Under the pieces are notes generated by a model. That model was not told where the DNA came from. It worked only from the letters and a program-made list of their open reading frames with translations, and did no database searches. The position numbers and the translations under genes are program-made. This document shows, in pieces, positions 29,200-41,300 of a stretch of 64,000 bases of DNA. Origin of the DNA: Tiliqua scincoides (lineage: Eukaryota > Chordata > Lepidosauria > Squamata > Scincidae); the NCBI RefSeq assembly GCF_035046505.1, contig NC_089822.1, forward strand, positions 1,993,001 through 2,057,000, read 5' to 3'. How positions within the stretch are numbered: position 1 is the stretch's first letter; each line of letters starts with the position of its first letter.

Positions 29200-31460
29200 C
29201 TGTGACTGACATTTGTTTCTTGTAGGAACGGGGTAATTTGGGTCCATATGCTGATGGCACCTAATTCATTATTTGTAAAACCTGTAGCCTACTCTATTCA
29301 AAAGTCTCAAGGCAGGGCATATATTTAAGCTATATATTTAAAAATTCATTAATTAAACCTAGCACGTGGGATTTCTGTCCCACCCACCTTGTTCCTGGCT
29401 GCCAAAACCTTATGTGCCAGTTCTAAGAGACTCTCATTTGGATGTCTGCAGCCTGGTGGGAGGGAAGATTCCAAGAATAAGGGGTAGCTGCCAAAGCCTC
29501 GCCTCTCTGCATCGTGTTCACAGGAAGCTTCATGGGAGTGCTCTCGATAGATTTTGGAGACTGACAGGTTAGAGCAGTGAAGGCACAATGGCTGTATTGG
29601 GCTTAATGAATTGAAACCTTCAGAATAAATAACTGTTCAACTTGGATGTAAGTGACGTCACAGAGCCTACCCCTTGCTATAGTAGTGGTATTGGGGCTCC
29701 TGCTGGCCCATTCATTTCTGCGATTTCTTGTGGCCCATTTCTCGTAAGATGGGCCACTGTTCTGCGTGCGTGAACATGTCTAAACAACGAGCAAGACTAG
29801 CTTTGCATACAGTGCATTACTGTAGTTGTGCTCAGGATGAGGAAGGCCTGAGCCTTGAGTTTGGCGCAGATGGCAGAGCTTTACTAGCTGGTGAACTGCT
29901 CAGCGATGCTGCTGGATACTGCCACAGCCTGTATTTCAGCTTGTCCAAAAGCAATCAAGACTAGAAGCTGTCATGACCACAACAGGCAATATCCGAGTTG
30001 CTGTGATATTCTTGAGGACTCTTGAGCATGATATCACAAGATTTGCCAGTCCTGCTGCTGGGACTTGAATAATTGGGTTTGACTGGCTGCCAGCATATGT
30101 ATTTGATTTGTGTACCACCAAAGCAGTTTATTAACAGCAAAATTTGTTTTGGTGTTTTCTCCTTTTGAACCTCAGGTACCAGGGGGGCACGTTGGCTGCT
30201 TGTGCCTCTTCCCTGCACAGCAGCTTTCTAAGCAGCAGGAAAGCAGTTGGGGGGGGGGAGAACATGCCTGTGGCAGGAAACCTAGGCAGCCCTCTACCCA
30301 GAAGAACCTGGCAGCAGCTGTTCCTGGGCCTGCTGTTAAGATGCCACATGTCCCTGTGTTATGGAAAGGGAAGATGGGATATAAATTAGAGAAGATGTAG
30401 AGTAGCGTCCAGGTCTGGAGCAGAGCATTGGTAATCGGTCATGCAGCAGAAATGGCCCCTTCAAGGACATCACTGGACACCATAAGTGAGCTGTGACCAG
30501 TTGGGTGGCAGGGCTGGGCTGGTGCCTGGATATAAAAGATGCTCCAGGGGAGGAGGGAAGGTGGTGGAGACGGGGGGGGGGGGGAAGAATGGGACATGAA
30601 GGAGTAAGGCAGGCAGGGAAAAGCTGGAGAAAGAAGCAGTGGGGATCTGCAGAAAAGGTGAGCTGGATTGCAAATGGCAGACTTGAAAGCAGGAAGAATA
30701 TGGGAAGGGGGGCAGGATGCCCAGAGAGAGGCAAAAAGCAGGGACCAGAAGATGCAGAGGAGAGAGAAGTGCCACCCTCAGTGGGTGGCTGAGTTTGGAA
30801 ACCAGGTCACCCCCCTCCCCGCAAGGGGAAAGGGAGACTCGCTTCTCCACCCTGTGCAAGCTGTGTGCTGCACAGCTTTGTAGATTGCAACGACCTTGAG
30901 CGCTTCTCAGCTTTGTAACTGAAATGTCTGGCCTGGTGGTGGTAGGAAGGCACAGCTTCACTTAAGCACAAGCTTTTCACCTAGTTTTGTTTCTCATCTG
31001 ACCTCACTCAGATAACGGCAGCTCTGCGGTCTCGGGACGGGTCAAACAGTGACTGGTACACCTGTCTACTCTGTCTGAAGGCAGCACCTTGCTGCAGAGC
31101 TCAGGGGTCTGCAAATGGCTCCTTCGCAGTGTGTTAACTCCCAACAGAAGGGGGCCTGCCAGGATGTGGAGAGCCTGCCCTCACCCTGACCCCAGCGTCG
31201 GAAGTGGTGCTGCCAAAGGGGGGCCTAGAAGGGGGAAAGTCTGTGGGAAGCAAATTTTGCTTTCAGTTCTGCCTGCGAAGGCTTCCAGGCAGTTCCACCA
31301 GGAGGAACCGGTGGGGAATCATCAGTCTGCATCATTCCTGGTGAGTTGCTGTGACGTTTCTCTGACTGTCCTCAGGAAAAGTGGTTGGGGGGGGGAGTCT
31401 TGAACTGTAGGAGACAGCCTGGTGTCTTCTATCAGTGACATGTGACACAGGGAAAGACCA
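29200..31460. other. Intergenic between DCTN3 and the NLR gene
   Basis: No exon or clear repeat is recognised, apart from simple G runs at 30249-30258 and 30570-30583. Short open frames such as 29728-29964 and 30493-30792 show no family features. Confidence 0.35.
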
Positions 31461-31469
31461 TGGTAGTCA

Positions 31470-31772
31470 CCTCGGGCTGCTTGCCGCAGGATGTGGTGAC
31501 GGCATCTGGCCTGGATGCCTTTAAAAGGGGATTGGACAAGTTTCTGGAGGAAAAATCCATTATGGGATACAAGCCATGATGTGTATGCGCAACCTCCTGA
31601 TTTTAGAAATGGGCTATGTCAGAAGGCCAGATGCAAGGGAGGGCGCCAGAATGAGGTCTCTTGTTATCTGGTGTGCTCCCTGGGGCATTTGGTGGGCCGC
31701 TGTGAGATACAGGAAGCTGGACTAGATGGGCCTATGGCCTGATCCAGGGGGGCTGTTCTTATGTTCTTATGC
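31470..31772 (+). mobile_element. CR1 3' tail
   Basis: CTTGCCGCAGGATGTGGTGA through TTTAAAAGGGGATTGGACAA to the end TTCTTATGTTCTTATG. It is very like the copies at 19166-19500 and 42880-43330, so this subfamily was active fairly recently. Confidence 0.9.
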
Positions 31773-32199
31773 AGCTCTGAATGCTGCTGGGGGTGGCAGA
31801 GAGGGAGGTGGGCTCATTCATGGTAAGATGCTCCAGCACAAACCTCACCAAGCATTTCCCTGAGGGCTGTGGAGTTTGGTGTGTTACCAAGTTGGTGTCT
31901 GGGGAGACAACTTGGGAGTTGAACCTTGTGTGACCCTCAGGTGCTGCTTGAGGCAAGTGTTCACCCAGCTGCTTGCAACCTGGCAAGGGCCTTCCACCCT
32001 CATGCCCACCACATCGCTTGGGTGTTGGGCCCCCTCAGAACAGTCCCTTGCTGGGTTGGGGGTTTTGCATTCTCTACCATCTTAGATGCACTCTGTGAGC
32101 TTGGGGCTGACATCTTGATACCGTGCTGGGGAGGGTGAATGAGTGTGTATGTGTGGATGGACTGCCTCTTGTGTCCTTATCATGCTCAAGTGTAAATAT

Positions 32200-32209
32200 G
32201 AAAATGAAA
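32200..32209 (+). promoter_or_regulatory. ISRE-like motif upstream of the NLR gene
   Basis: GAAAATGAAA fits the IRF-binding consensus GAAANNGAAA exactly. It lies 100 bp before the PYD-exon ATG. Interferon-responsive control would suit an inflammasome gene, but a 10-bp match can arise by chance and the transcription start is unknown. Confidence 0.35.
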
Positions 32210-32309
32210 GTCACTGCAGAGGCAGTGCAAAGTCTGCCTGGTGTGTGATGAAGTCACAGCTGCTGCAGTGCACTCTCCCCACTGCACCGTCTCCTGCTGC
32301 AGATTTGCA

Positions 32310-35300
32310 ATGACAGAGATGGGGGAAGCCCTTGAAGATGCCCTCCTCTTCGCCCTGGACGACCTTCGTGGGGAGAACTTCAAGCGGTTCAAGAATAAGC
32401 TGCGTTTCCTGGCCACGGAGAGCATTGCCTGGAGCAAACTGGAAAGCGCTGACCCTGTGGACACAGTGCAGCTGCTGATTGAGGCCTATGGCAAGGAGGG
32501 GGCCCGAGAAATGGCCATTGAGGTTCTCCGGGCTATCAACTTGCGCGATTCCGCCACTAGACTCCAACAGTGGAAATGCAATGGTAAGCAAGGCTCTCTT
32601 GATGGTGTGCTTCCTGAGGCATTTGGTGGGCCGCTGTGGGATACAGGAAGCTGGATTAGATGGGCCTATGGCCTGATCCAGCAGGGCTGTTCTTATGTTC
32701 AGGGTTGCCATCATCTTTGTTTCTTGACAAGGTTTCTGTAGCCTTTAGGTTTGTGTGGCAGGCAGAAGCCCAACAGGTGATCCCTGCTGGGAAAAGCTTC
32801 ATCTTTGCTTTTCTGACAGTGTTAGAGAAAAAAGGGGGCAGGTGAGATGATGTTGTGCAGCTTCCAGGCAGGCTTGGAAAGTAGCCCTTTTCTTGGTAGA
32901 CGTCACTCACAGGGTTCAGTAGTCAGAGGTGCAACTTCTATAATGGGCTTGCCTTCCTGTTCTCCCATTCTACTCTCTCATTTGCCTCACCCCTCCATGC
33001 CCAAGTTATTCTTGCCCCACATTTGCAAAAACCCAAATTTTACAAATGGAATATCCTGGGGCAATGAGGGGCATCTACAGGAGAGTGCCAGCCTTGCCTT
33101 GCGAATCAAGAGTGCCTGGCAGTAAAGAAGAGGGTGCTGTTTGTAAACTAAGAGTTCAGGAACTCTGTCGTAGCAGAAGGTCTTCCCAAAGGGTTGAGTG
33201 TCCCACAGTCTATCATAAACACAGAAGAAAGCAACAGAGCCCCAAAGCCAAAACAAAACACCAAAACCAGCGGAATGGGGGAGCCAAGCACTTTCTCTGC
33301 CTGCTGCACCAAATTCCTCCTTCCCCTCTCCAGTCCACAGGCGTCTTGGCTTTAAACATGTTTGGAATCTCTCCAGTAGAAATCATCGCTGTGGGTGAGA
33401 GACAAAGATCAGATGGGGGCAGGATTTTGGGCCCAGGGCAGACGGGATCTGGCCGTGTTGTGGGGTGATGAGTTTAGCAGACGTCTGTAATAGATCACAG
33501 TGGTGCTCTCAGCACTCTGAGTGACTCCATCTCCATCTTTTGCAGAGCGATGACAGAAGTGTTCGACATGTGCTCCTTGAACCTACTGAGCCCCTATGGG
33601 CTGGAGCATCCTGGTCCTCACAGCCAGCCTGAGTGCTCTGGGCTGTCTCCACCCAGACACTGGCCCTTCATGCCTTCTCACCAGCCCGTGTCCTGAGTGA
33701 ACCCCTGGCCACCCCAACACTTACCCATCATCAGGTTCCTTCATCTGCCTCTTGAAGAAGCTACCTAGAACTCTGCAAATACAGCCTTTTCCCTACAGCA
33801 TGCAGTTAGTTCTCTTACTTGAGTCATTTGTTAGTAAAACTTCTTTTGAATACAAGGATGCTTTTTAAACTTGCAAAGTATTTAACAAATATGCATCAGT
33901 TCTTTGATGGGTAGTTGATGTAGCACAGATGCTAAGGCGGCAATCCTATACACACTTTCCTGGGAGTAAGCTTCACTGAACACAGTGGGACTTCTGAGTG
34001 CATATGCAAAGCATTGCACCCTAAGACTGAATCAGGACCAGTTCAGGTCTGGCCTCTGCCATGAATTTTCACCGGCTGGCCACTCCTCCTTGGCATCAGA
34101 CTTCCCCAGCTACAACATGGGGAGATAATGCTTGCCGGTAACAGAAGGCTCACGCATGTGGAGCATTTTGCACATGTAGAAAGTACTACACAAATGCTAA
34201 GTTTTATCTTCCACTTGCTGGGGGGGTGGAGAGAGTGTGTCACCCATCCCATATTACACAGTGGAGCCAGTTAACCATGCAGCAGTTAGCGCTAGAGGAG
34301 GATCTGGGAGAACCAGGTTCAAATCCCCACTCTGCCGTGAAGCTCATTGGGTGGCTTTGAGCCAAATGCTCTCTCTCAGCTGCCTCTCCCTTGGAGGACA
34401 ACTTCCTTGGAGGCACAGAAGAACCTGATATGCTGTCCTGAGCTTCTTGGACGAACCTGTGACAGAAATGAGACTTGCATCCAGGAGCCCCCCCCTCCCC
34501 CAGGGCACACCATCTCCTCACCATGGCACATTGCACTTTGGCCTGGGTAGGGCACTCAGTAGGGTCTGGGCTTGAAAGTGAACTGGACTGCTGTCAGGAC
34601 AGAGGGTTGGTTGTGTCCACTTTCATCATCTTCCATTCCTTTCTTGGAATGTACTGAGGCTGCCTTCTCAAAGCCACATGAAGAAGACACCAGTGGGATG
34701 GTCATATATTTTACCTTGCTGTGGCTGACTTCTGCACCTCTGTATTTGGGGCTAATGTGCTGCCTACTAGTGCTTTAAGCTACATGTTGGGGTTTTGTTT
34801 TTGCACTGGAAGATATTCTGAGGCAGCCCTTGGCTACTTTCCACTTGGATTACAACACAATGGCAAAAGTTAAGGTTCCGAGGGTGCAGAATGTTTGGGG
34901 ATGTTTGAATGTGGTTTAAGCAGCAGCTTGGCCCTTCCTGAACAAAACCCTTAAACTACAGCCTGCCCTACTATTTTTAGCCTGTGCCTTTAACAGCAAG
35001 TTTCTCAGCAAATATGAGCAACTGATAATACTTACTATGCTACAAATGCCTCAGAGTGGGTTGTGAGTGCTGAGTGAACACTAACCAGTAGGTGCCACTC
35101 TCCTTGGTTGATCTGTGGCTCTCCAACTCCTTCCTTGACAGGTGGACAGAGACAGGTGACCCTGCACTGAGTCAGACTGCAGGCTCACCTGGCTCAGCAT
35201 TGTTCGCTCTCCAAAGCCTCCATGGCTGATCTTTGGCAGCCCTGTACTAGAGGCGTTGAGGGTTGAATCTGGGATTTGGGGCGTGAAACACTGTGGTCCC

Positions 35301-38300
35301 GTCTGACCAGTGTCCCCTCTGTGTGATTATATCAGATTGCAGGAAGAAATATAGAAGGTACGTCCAAGAGGTGTTTTGGGGTATTCCGGAATGGGGCTCC
35401 AGCTCTGACCCAGTGATGAGTCTCAGCCGAAGATACACAGAGCTGCTTCTTACCAGGAAAACACACCCCTTAGGAAGGGCCCGTGCACAGCTCATGGCCA
35501 AGGAGAGGATGGACTGGGAGGGGGGGGGCTCGCCCAGAAGACTCCCCAGTGGTGGGCTTAGAAGGTGTGTTTGGCACAGATGCTGATGGCCAAAGCTCCA
35601 GAACTGTTGTGCTGCTGGGACCTGCTGGAGTGGGGAAAACCACTGCCCTGCGGAAGCTGATGTTGGACTGGGCATCTGGCAAGCTCTGGCAGGGCAAATT
35701 TGACTATGCTTTTTACATCTCTTGTGGGGCAGTGAGCCTCAGCAGTGAGCCTGTGAGCATATTTGACCTGCTGCTCTGGGGCTGCTCCCCAGGGACCCTC
35801 CTAGCAGAGGACATCCTGAGGAACCAAAGCAGTGTCGTCCTCCTTGTTGACGGTTTCGATGAACTGAACCAAGATGGCCTCCCGAGTGACGTAGCGAGCA
35901 GTGACCAGCACAGGAAACAGGCTCCGGCAAACGTGGTGTGGGGCCTGCTGAAGAGAAAGCTCCTCCCCAAGAGCCACCTCATTGTAACTACAAGGCCTCA
36001 GGCTCTGCAGTCTCTCCAGCTGTATCTGCGGTCACCACGGTTTGTGGAAGTGCTGGGATTTCGCCCGGCTCAGAGGCAGGAGTACTTCCACCAGTTCTTT
36101 GAGGGCAGAGAAGAAGAAGCCACTTGTGCCTTCGAGTCTGTGAGGAGAAATGAGTCCCTGTTCAGCCTGTGCTCTCTCCCTGTTGTGTGCTGGATTCTCT
36201 GCTCCATCTGCCAAGAGACACCCCAAAGGGACACCCTCAGGGAGATTCCAGAGACTGCGACAGTCACAGATGTGCACATGATGCTGCTCTTTAGCCTGTT
36301 GGGACATCACTCCAGGCTGAACCTGCTGGAAGGGCTCTGCTCCTTAGCCAAAGATGGGGTGCTCTGTCAGGCAGTGGCCTTTGGCGAGATCACAGTGAAG
36401 GGCCATGGCTTAGACCATTCAGACCTGAAAACCCTTTCCAGGAGTGGGAGGGTGCTTCATCGAGAGGCCCACCCAGCAGCCCCTTACAGGTTCACCCTCT
36501 TCAGCTTCCAGGAATTCTTTGCTGCCTTGTTCTACTTTGTGTGTGTGGATGGAAGGGCAGCAACACCTCTGAAAGGCCTGGAGGAGATTTTGGGGAATAA
36601 GAAAGAAAACAGAAGTGACTGTTTTTTGCTGGTGCGCTTCCTCTTTGGCCTCTCCAATACTAGGAGGTTGAGGGCTCTACAGAAAACCTGGGGCTGCAAG
36701 ACATTTGGGACAGGAATGCAGCAGGAGTTGCTAAGGTGGGTGGAGAAAGGAATCAAGCAACAGTCGTTCAGGAGAGGGGAGCAACTGCTGGAATTGTGCC
36801 ATTGCCTCTATGAGATGGAGGATCTGGAGCTTGCCAAGCATGTGATGGGACAAGTCCAAGCTCTGGACCTCCAAGACCAGCTCTCCACTAAGTCAGATGT
36901 TGTGGCTCTTTCATTTTGTCTGTCAGCCTCTGATGGTCTCCACTCACTCCGACTTGCTGGCTGTGAGTTGGAGACCACAGGACTCAACCAGCTCTTAAGA
37001 GGTCTTTTGAAGTCTTCAGAGATCCAGTAAGTACATCAGGGACACTCACCCCAAAAATAGTGTCACCCAGTGGCATAGCAAGTGGGGAGCAGGGGGCAGT
37101 CTACCCCAGGTATCAGGCCAGAAGGGGCAGCCACATGAGGACTAGCCAAGATCGCAGCAACTATGAAGTGAGTCAGCTGAATTCTGCTCGACCTCAGCCA
37201 AGTCGGGCAAGCTGCTCCTTCGCTCCAAGCCTGGCCGCTGCAGACCTCGGAGTGGACCGAGTCTGAAGTGGAGTGTTCTGCAGCAGATTTCATGCGAGAA
37301 GCACTTGGTGGTGACATGAAAACACCATCACATCACTGTCAATTACTTCTGCATCTGCACACATGGTGGGGTGATGCACCAGGTCCAGGACAAGTAGCGA
37401 TGCCACTGGTGTCACCTGGACAATTTGGTTGTCCTGTATCCAGAATGGGTACCAAGCTTTTAACTCAGCACAACCTGAGCCCACAACCAAATGATGCAGG
37501 GTATGACCAGCCCCTAAAATCAGTGATTGGTTGCTTACTGGACATATTGGTCAAAGCACGTGTATCCCTGCCCCTTCTACATTGACATTACTTTCTAATT
37601 TGTCCTCCTTTTTTTCTGGCTGTCTCTCACCTTTCTCTCCCCAAATGTCCCTTCTTTTGTGCATTTGTCTCTCCCTATTTCAATTTTCCTCCTTTTTTGT
37701 ATCTTTCATCCTCCATCTCCATTTCAACCTTTCCTTTAGGTTCTTGGTTTCAGTCTTTGCCCTCCCACCTTTCCCCATATATCTTGCCTTCCATTCTGCC
37801 CCCCAGCCGACTCTGTGTCTTCCCCCTTCTCCAAGTTTTCTCTGTTCCCTTCCCCCCCCATACACATCTGGTTCATCAGATTCACCCTGCTGAATTATTT
37901 TCTTGGGTGATTGTGGCTGGTCTGGATAATGTGTTGCAGGCAGTGTGTGCTCCAGGTGGCCAGTGAGCCAGCAGGCAATTTTGAGGGGTGGACAGAAATG
38001 TGGTGGTGAGAGGGTTCAAAAGGAGGGGGGGGGCAAAAGGAGACATAGGAGGTGACCCCATGACAGAAGGTGACCCCTAGACAACTAGAAGACATGGAGA
38101 ATAGCAGGAGTTGGTGGGAAGGTCTGGGGACCAGCAAGGGAGAAGGAAAGAGTGGGGCAGGAGAGAGAGTAGGAGGAGGAGAAAGAGGGAGAGTAGGAGA
38201 GAAGGGTTAGGAGAAATCTTACCCAAAGTAGGGGGAAGATGTGGCAGCCAGGAGACCCCCGGTCTGTCTCAAACCATAAGCAGAGAGGGTCCATGGGCAC

Positions 38301-41300
38301 CCCTAGCACCCCCGCCCCCCACAGCCCTAGCCTAAGGACACAGCTGCGCACCCAAGTGCTTATCCCCAGAGGGAAGCACCAGGACAAAGAGCCTCCAGTT
38401 GACCCCTTATTTACCTTGCTGGAGTGATGTGAAGGACCAGCAGGGCCACTCTGGCAAAGAGGGCTGCAAGAAGCTCAGATTTTGAAAGCCCTTCCCCCCC
38501 ACCCCACCCTCCCTCCCTCCCTCCCTCCACATAGCACCCCCAAATAAAGGCCTGAACTGAGCAGCAGCCTCCAGTGTTTGGACTGTTTCCTGGGTTGAAA
38601 CCAAAAGAGGTCATTCCCCCACCCATGTGATGGAACTACCCCCTTGGCAGGAGGCATGGGGGGAGAGGCCACAGCTGCCTTCGGGTTCTACCAGGCAGCA
38701 CATGCACCCAAGTGCTGAAGCAGCTGCACACTGGGCCCAATCCTATCCAACTTTCCAGCACCAATGCAGCCATGCCAGTGGGGCAGGCAAGGCATCCTAT
38801 GGTGGTAGTAGGAGTCTCCGAGGCCTCTTCAAGGTAAGGGAACAGCTCAGAACTACATTGTAGCTGCATCAGTGCTGGAAAGTTGGACAGAGTTGGGCCC
38901 ATTGACAGTCAGGCTTTCCCTGTGGCTGCCATGATCTGAAACAGCTGTGCAATTGACTTATGATCTAAGACTTTCATGGCCAGTACTATGAGGGTTGCAG
39001 TAAGAACTGTTTGGGCTTAATGGCCATAGTCTCGTATGTTCAGCAAAAGTTGCAAGGGACCTCCTCTTCCTGGCAGGGATTTATAGAATCACATGTAGCT
39101 GTGGTCAAGTGTGCACAGACACCACAACAAGGAGTGTGAGCATCAGGGTAAAGAACATGAGTGACACTGTCGGTTGCTACAGGTTGACAAATCAGTTGAT
39201 CATGTAGCAAAGGCAGGCTATAGAATGGATTTTCCAACATGCATAAGGATTGTCTGCAACTACTCAATACCACACTCAAATTTACAGGGAAGTGACTGAG
39301 ATTTACAGGGAAGCGACTGATTTCTTTACCCAGCGTGTAATTAGTTTGTGGAACTCTTTGCCACAAGAAGTAGTGATGGCATCTTGCCTGGATGCCTTTA
39401 AGAGGGGATTGGACAAACTTCTGGAGGAAAAACTCATTACGGGTTACAAGTCATAGTAGGTATGTGCAAGCTCTTGGTTTTAGAGGTAGGCTGCCTCCGA
39501 TTGCCAGATGCAGGGGAGGGCACCAGAACGCAGGTTGTGCCTATTGCCTTGTGTGCTCCCTGGGGCATTTGGTGGGCCACTGTGAGATGCAGGAAGCTGG
39601 ACTAGATGGGCCTTTGGCCTGATCCAGCGGGGGCTCTTCTTATGTTCTTATGAGAACATACAAAACACTGTAACAATATGAATCAGGAGGAGGAGACTTT
39701 GAGCATCAGCAATGCTTGGCTACCAGCCCTTAGAAAGGTGAGGATTCAGGGATTTGGAACAGGAAAAGAATTGGGTTGTGAAAAGAAAGTTCAGAGTTCT
39801 TTAAGAAACTCAAGGTGAGCAGGTAGAAGATCAGTGGACAGTTATTGACAGTTGCTCTGGGGTGAGACGAACAGTCTGTGGTTCTCACCTCTAGTCCTTT
39901 GAAAAAGCCCACCAAAGGTGTGGATGACATACTTGGAAATGAAATCCTTCATAGACTCTGGCCATTAACCTGAACAATTCTTAATGCAACACTAATGGCT
40001 GCACAACTGCACCAGACCAGCTGGAGAGGCTCATGGCTAAACCACTAGGTAGGACCTTTCTAGCTGCCTGGTGGCAAGTGTGAGCAAAGCTGCACAGATC
40101 TACTTCTTAATATTTTCGCAAAGTTGTTTTAGCTTTTGCCTTGTTCCTTTGAAGATCTTGGGTTGCCAATGAGAATTTAGTATACTAGGTATAATCGCTA
40201 TACATTGCTGTCTGGGACTTTAATGTCCACCATATTTGATAGAATGGGGGAATTATGGCAGACATATTTAAACTTAGAAAACTTGTGAGTGACATGTTGG
40301 CAAACACAAGGAAGAGCTCTCTCTCTCCAGTTTGTTACCCTTTGGCGTTATCTTTGGGCCATGCAACTTCCTTCCTGCAGGCTGAACCGCTGTGGACTCA
40401 CAGCTGCCGCATGCCAAGTTCTCTCCTCAGTCTTGGAGACGAACCAGAGTCTGACCACTTTGGACCTGGGTGAAAATCCCCTGGATGATCTGGGAGTGAT
40501 CCACTTATGTGATGGACTGACCGATGTGCGCTGTAAGCTGCAAAGTCTGCGGTAAGTGACTTGATGCTCCCTGGCCCCAAACAGAATGTGGCATTCAAAA
40601 TCAAGAGCAGCATCACTCCCGACATTTGTTATATAGCTGAGGAACGGGGTGCTTGTCTTCTCCTGTTTCTACTTGATCCCACTGATTCTGCAGATGAGTT
40701 AATAGCTCTTTTATGGGAAATGGAAATAAGGTTGGGCAGCCTCCCCTGGCAGTGGGACATCCAGATGGACCCATCAGCTGTGAGCCTACTCTTGCAGAGG
40801 AAGTGCAACCCCACTCAGAACCGCTTGACAATCCAGTGCCTGAATCGCAGTCCTCCAAAGCAGGAGGACCCCCATTTTGTCTGGATTTAATTTCAGTTTG
40901 TTGAGCCTCATTCCATTCCCAACCAGCTCTGGGCCTAAATTACCTGAGCCATGAGCAAGCAGCCATGAGATCCTGATCCACATCTATGATTTATCACATC
41001 TGCCTACAGGATGGAGTGACCTCTCCTCACCTTCCTGTGCTATGGAAGGAAAAGATGGGGAGCAAATATCCTCAGCCTGAGAACAAATTCCCACAAAAAG
41101 ACAAAGGCTCTCTCCTGAGCTCCCCTCTGTCTCCCCCAGGCTACAGAGCTGCAATCTCACAGCTGCTGCGTGTGAGCACCTTTCCTTAGTCTTGGGTTCA
41201 AGCCAGCACCTCACTGAGCTGGATCTGCAGGAGAATCGCCTAGGGGACGTGGGAGCCAAGAAGTTGTGTGAAGGGCTGAAGCATCCACAATCCAGGCTGC

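Noticed and set aside
32211-32714. 167-codon minus-strand open frame
   Set aside because: It is a shadow of the PYD exon and of a CR1 tail.
33543-33590. Possible small exon between the PYD and NACHT exons (acceptor CATCTTTTGCAG)
   Set aside because: With the required phase it runs into a stop, and no donor keeps the frame. Direct joining of 32583 to 35336 fits better.
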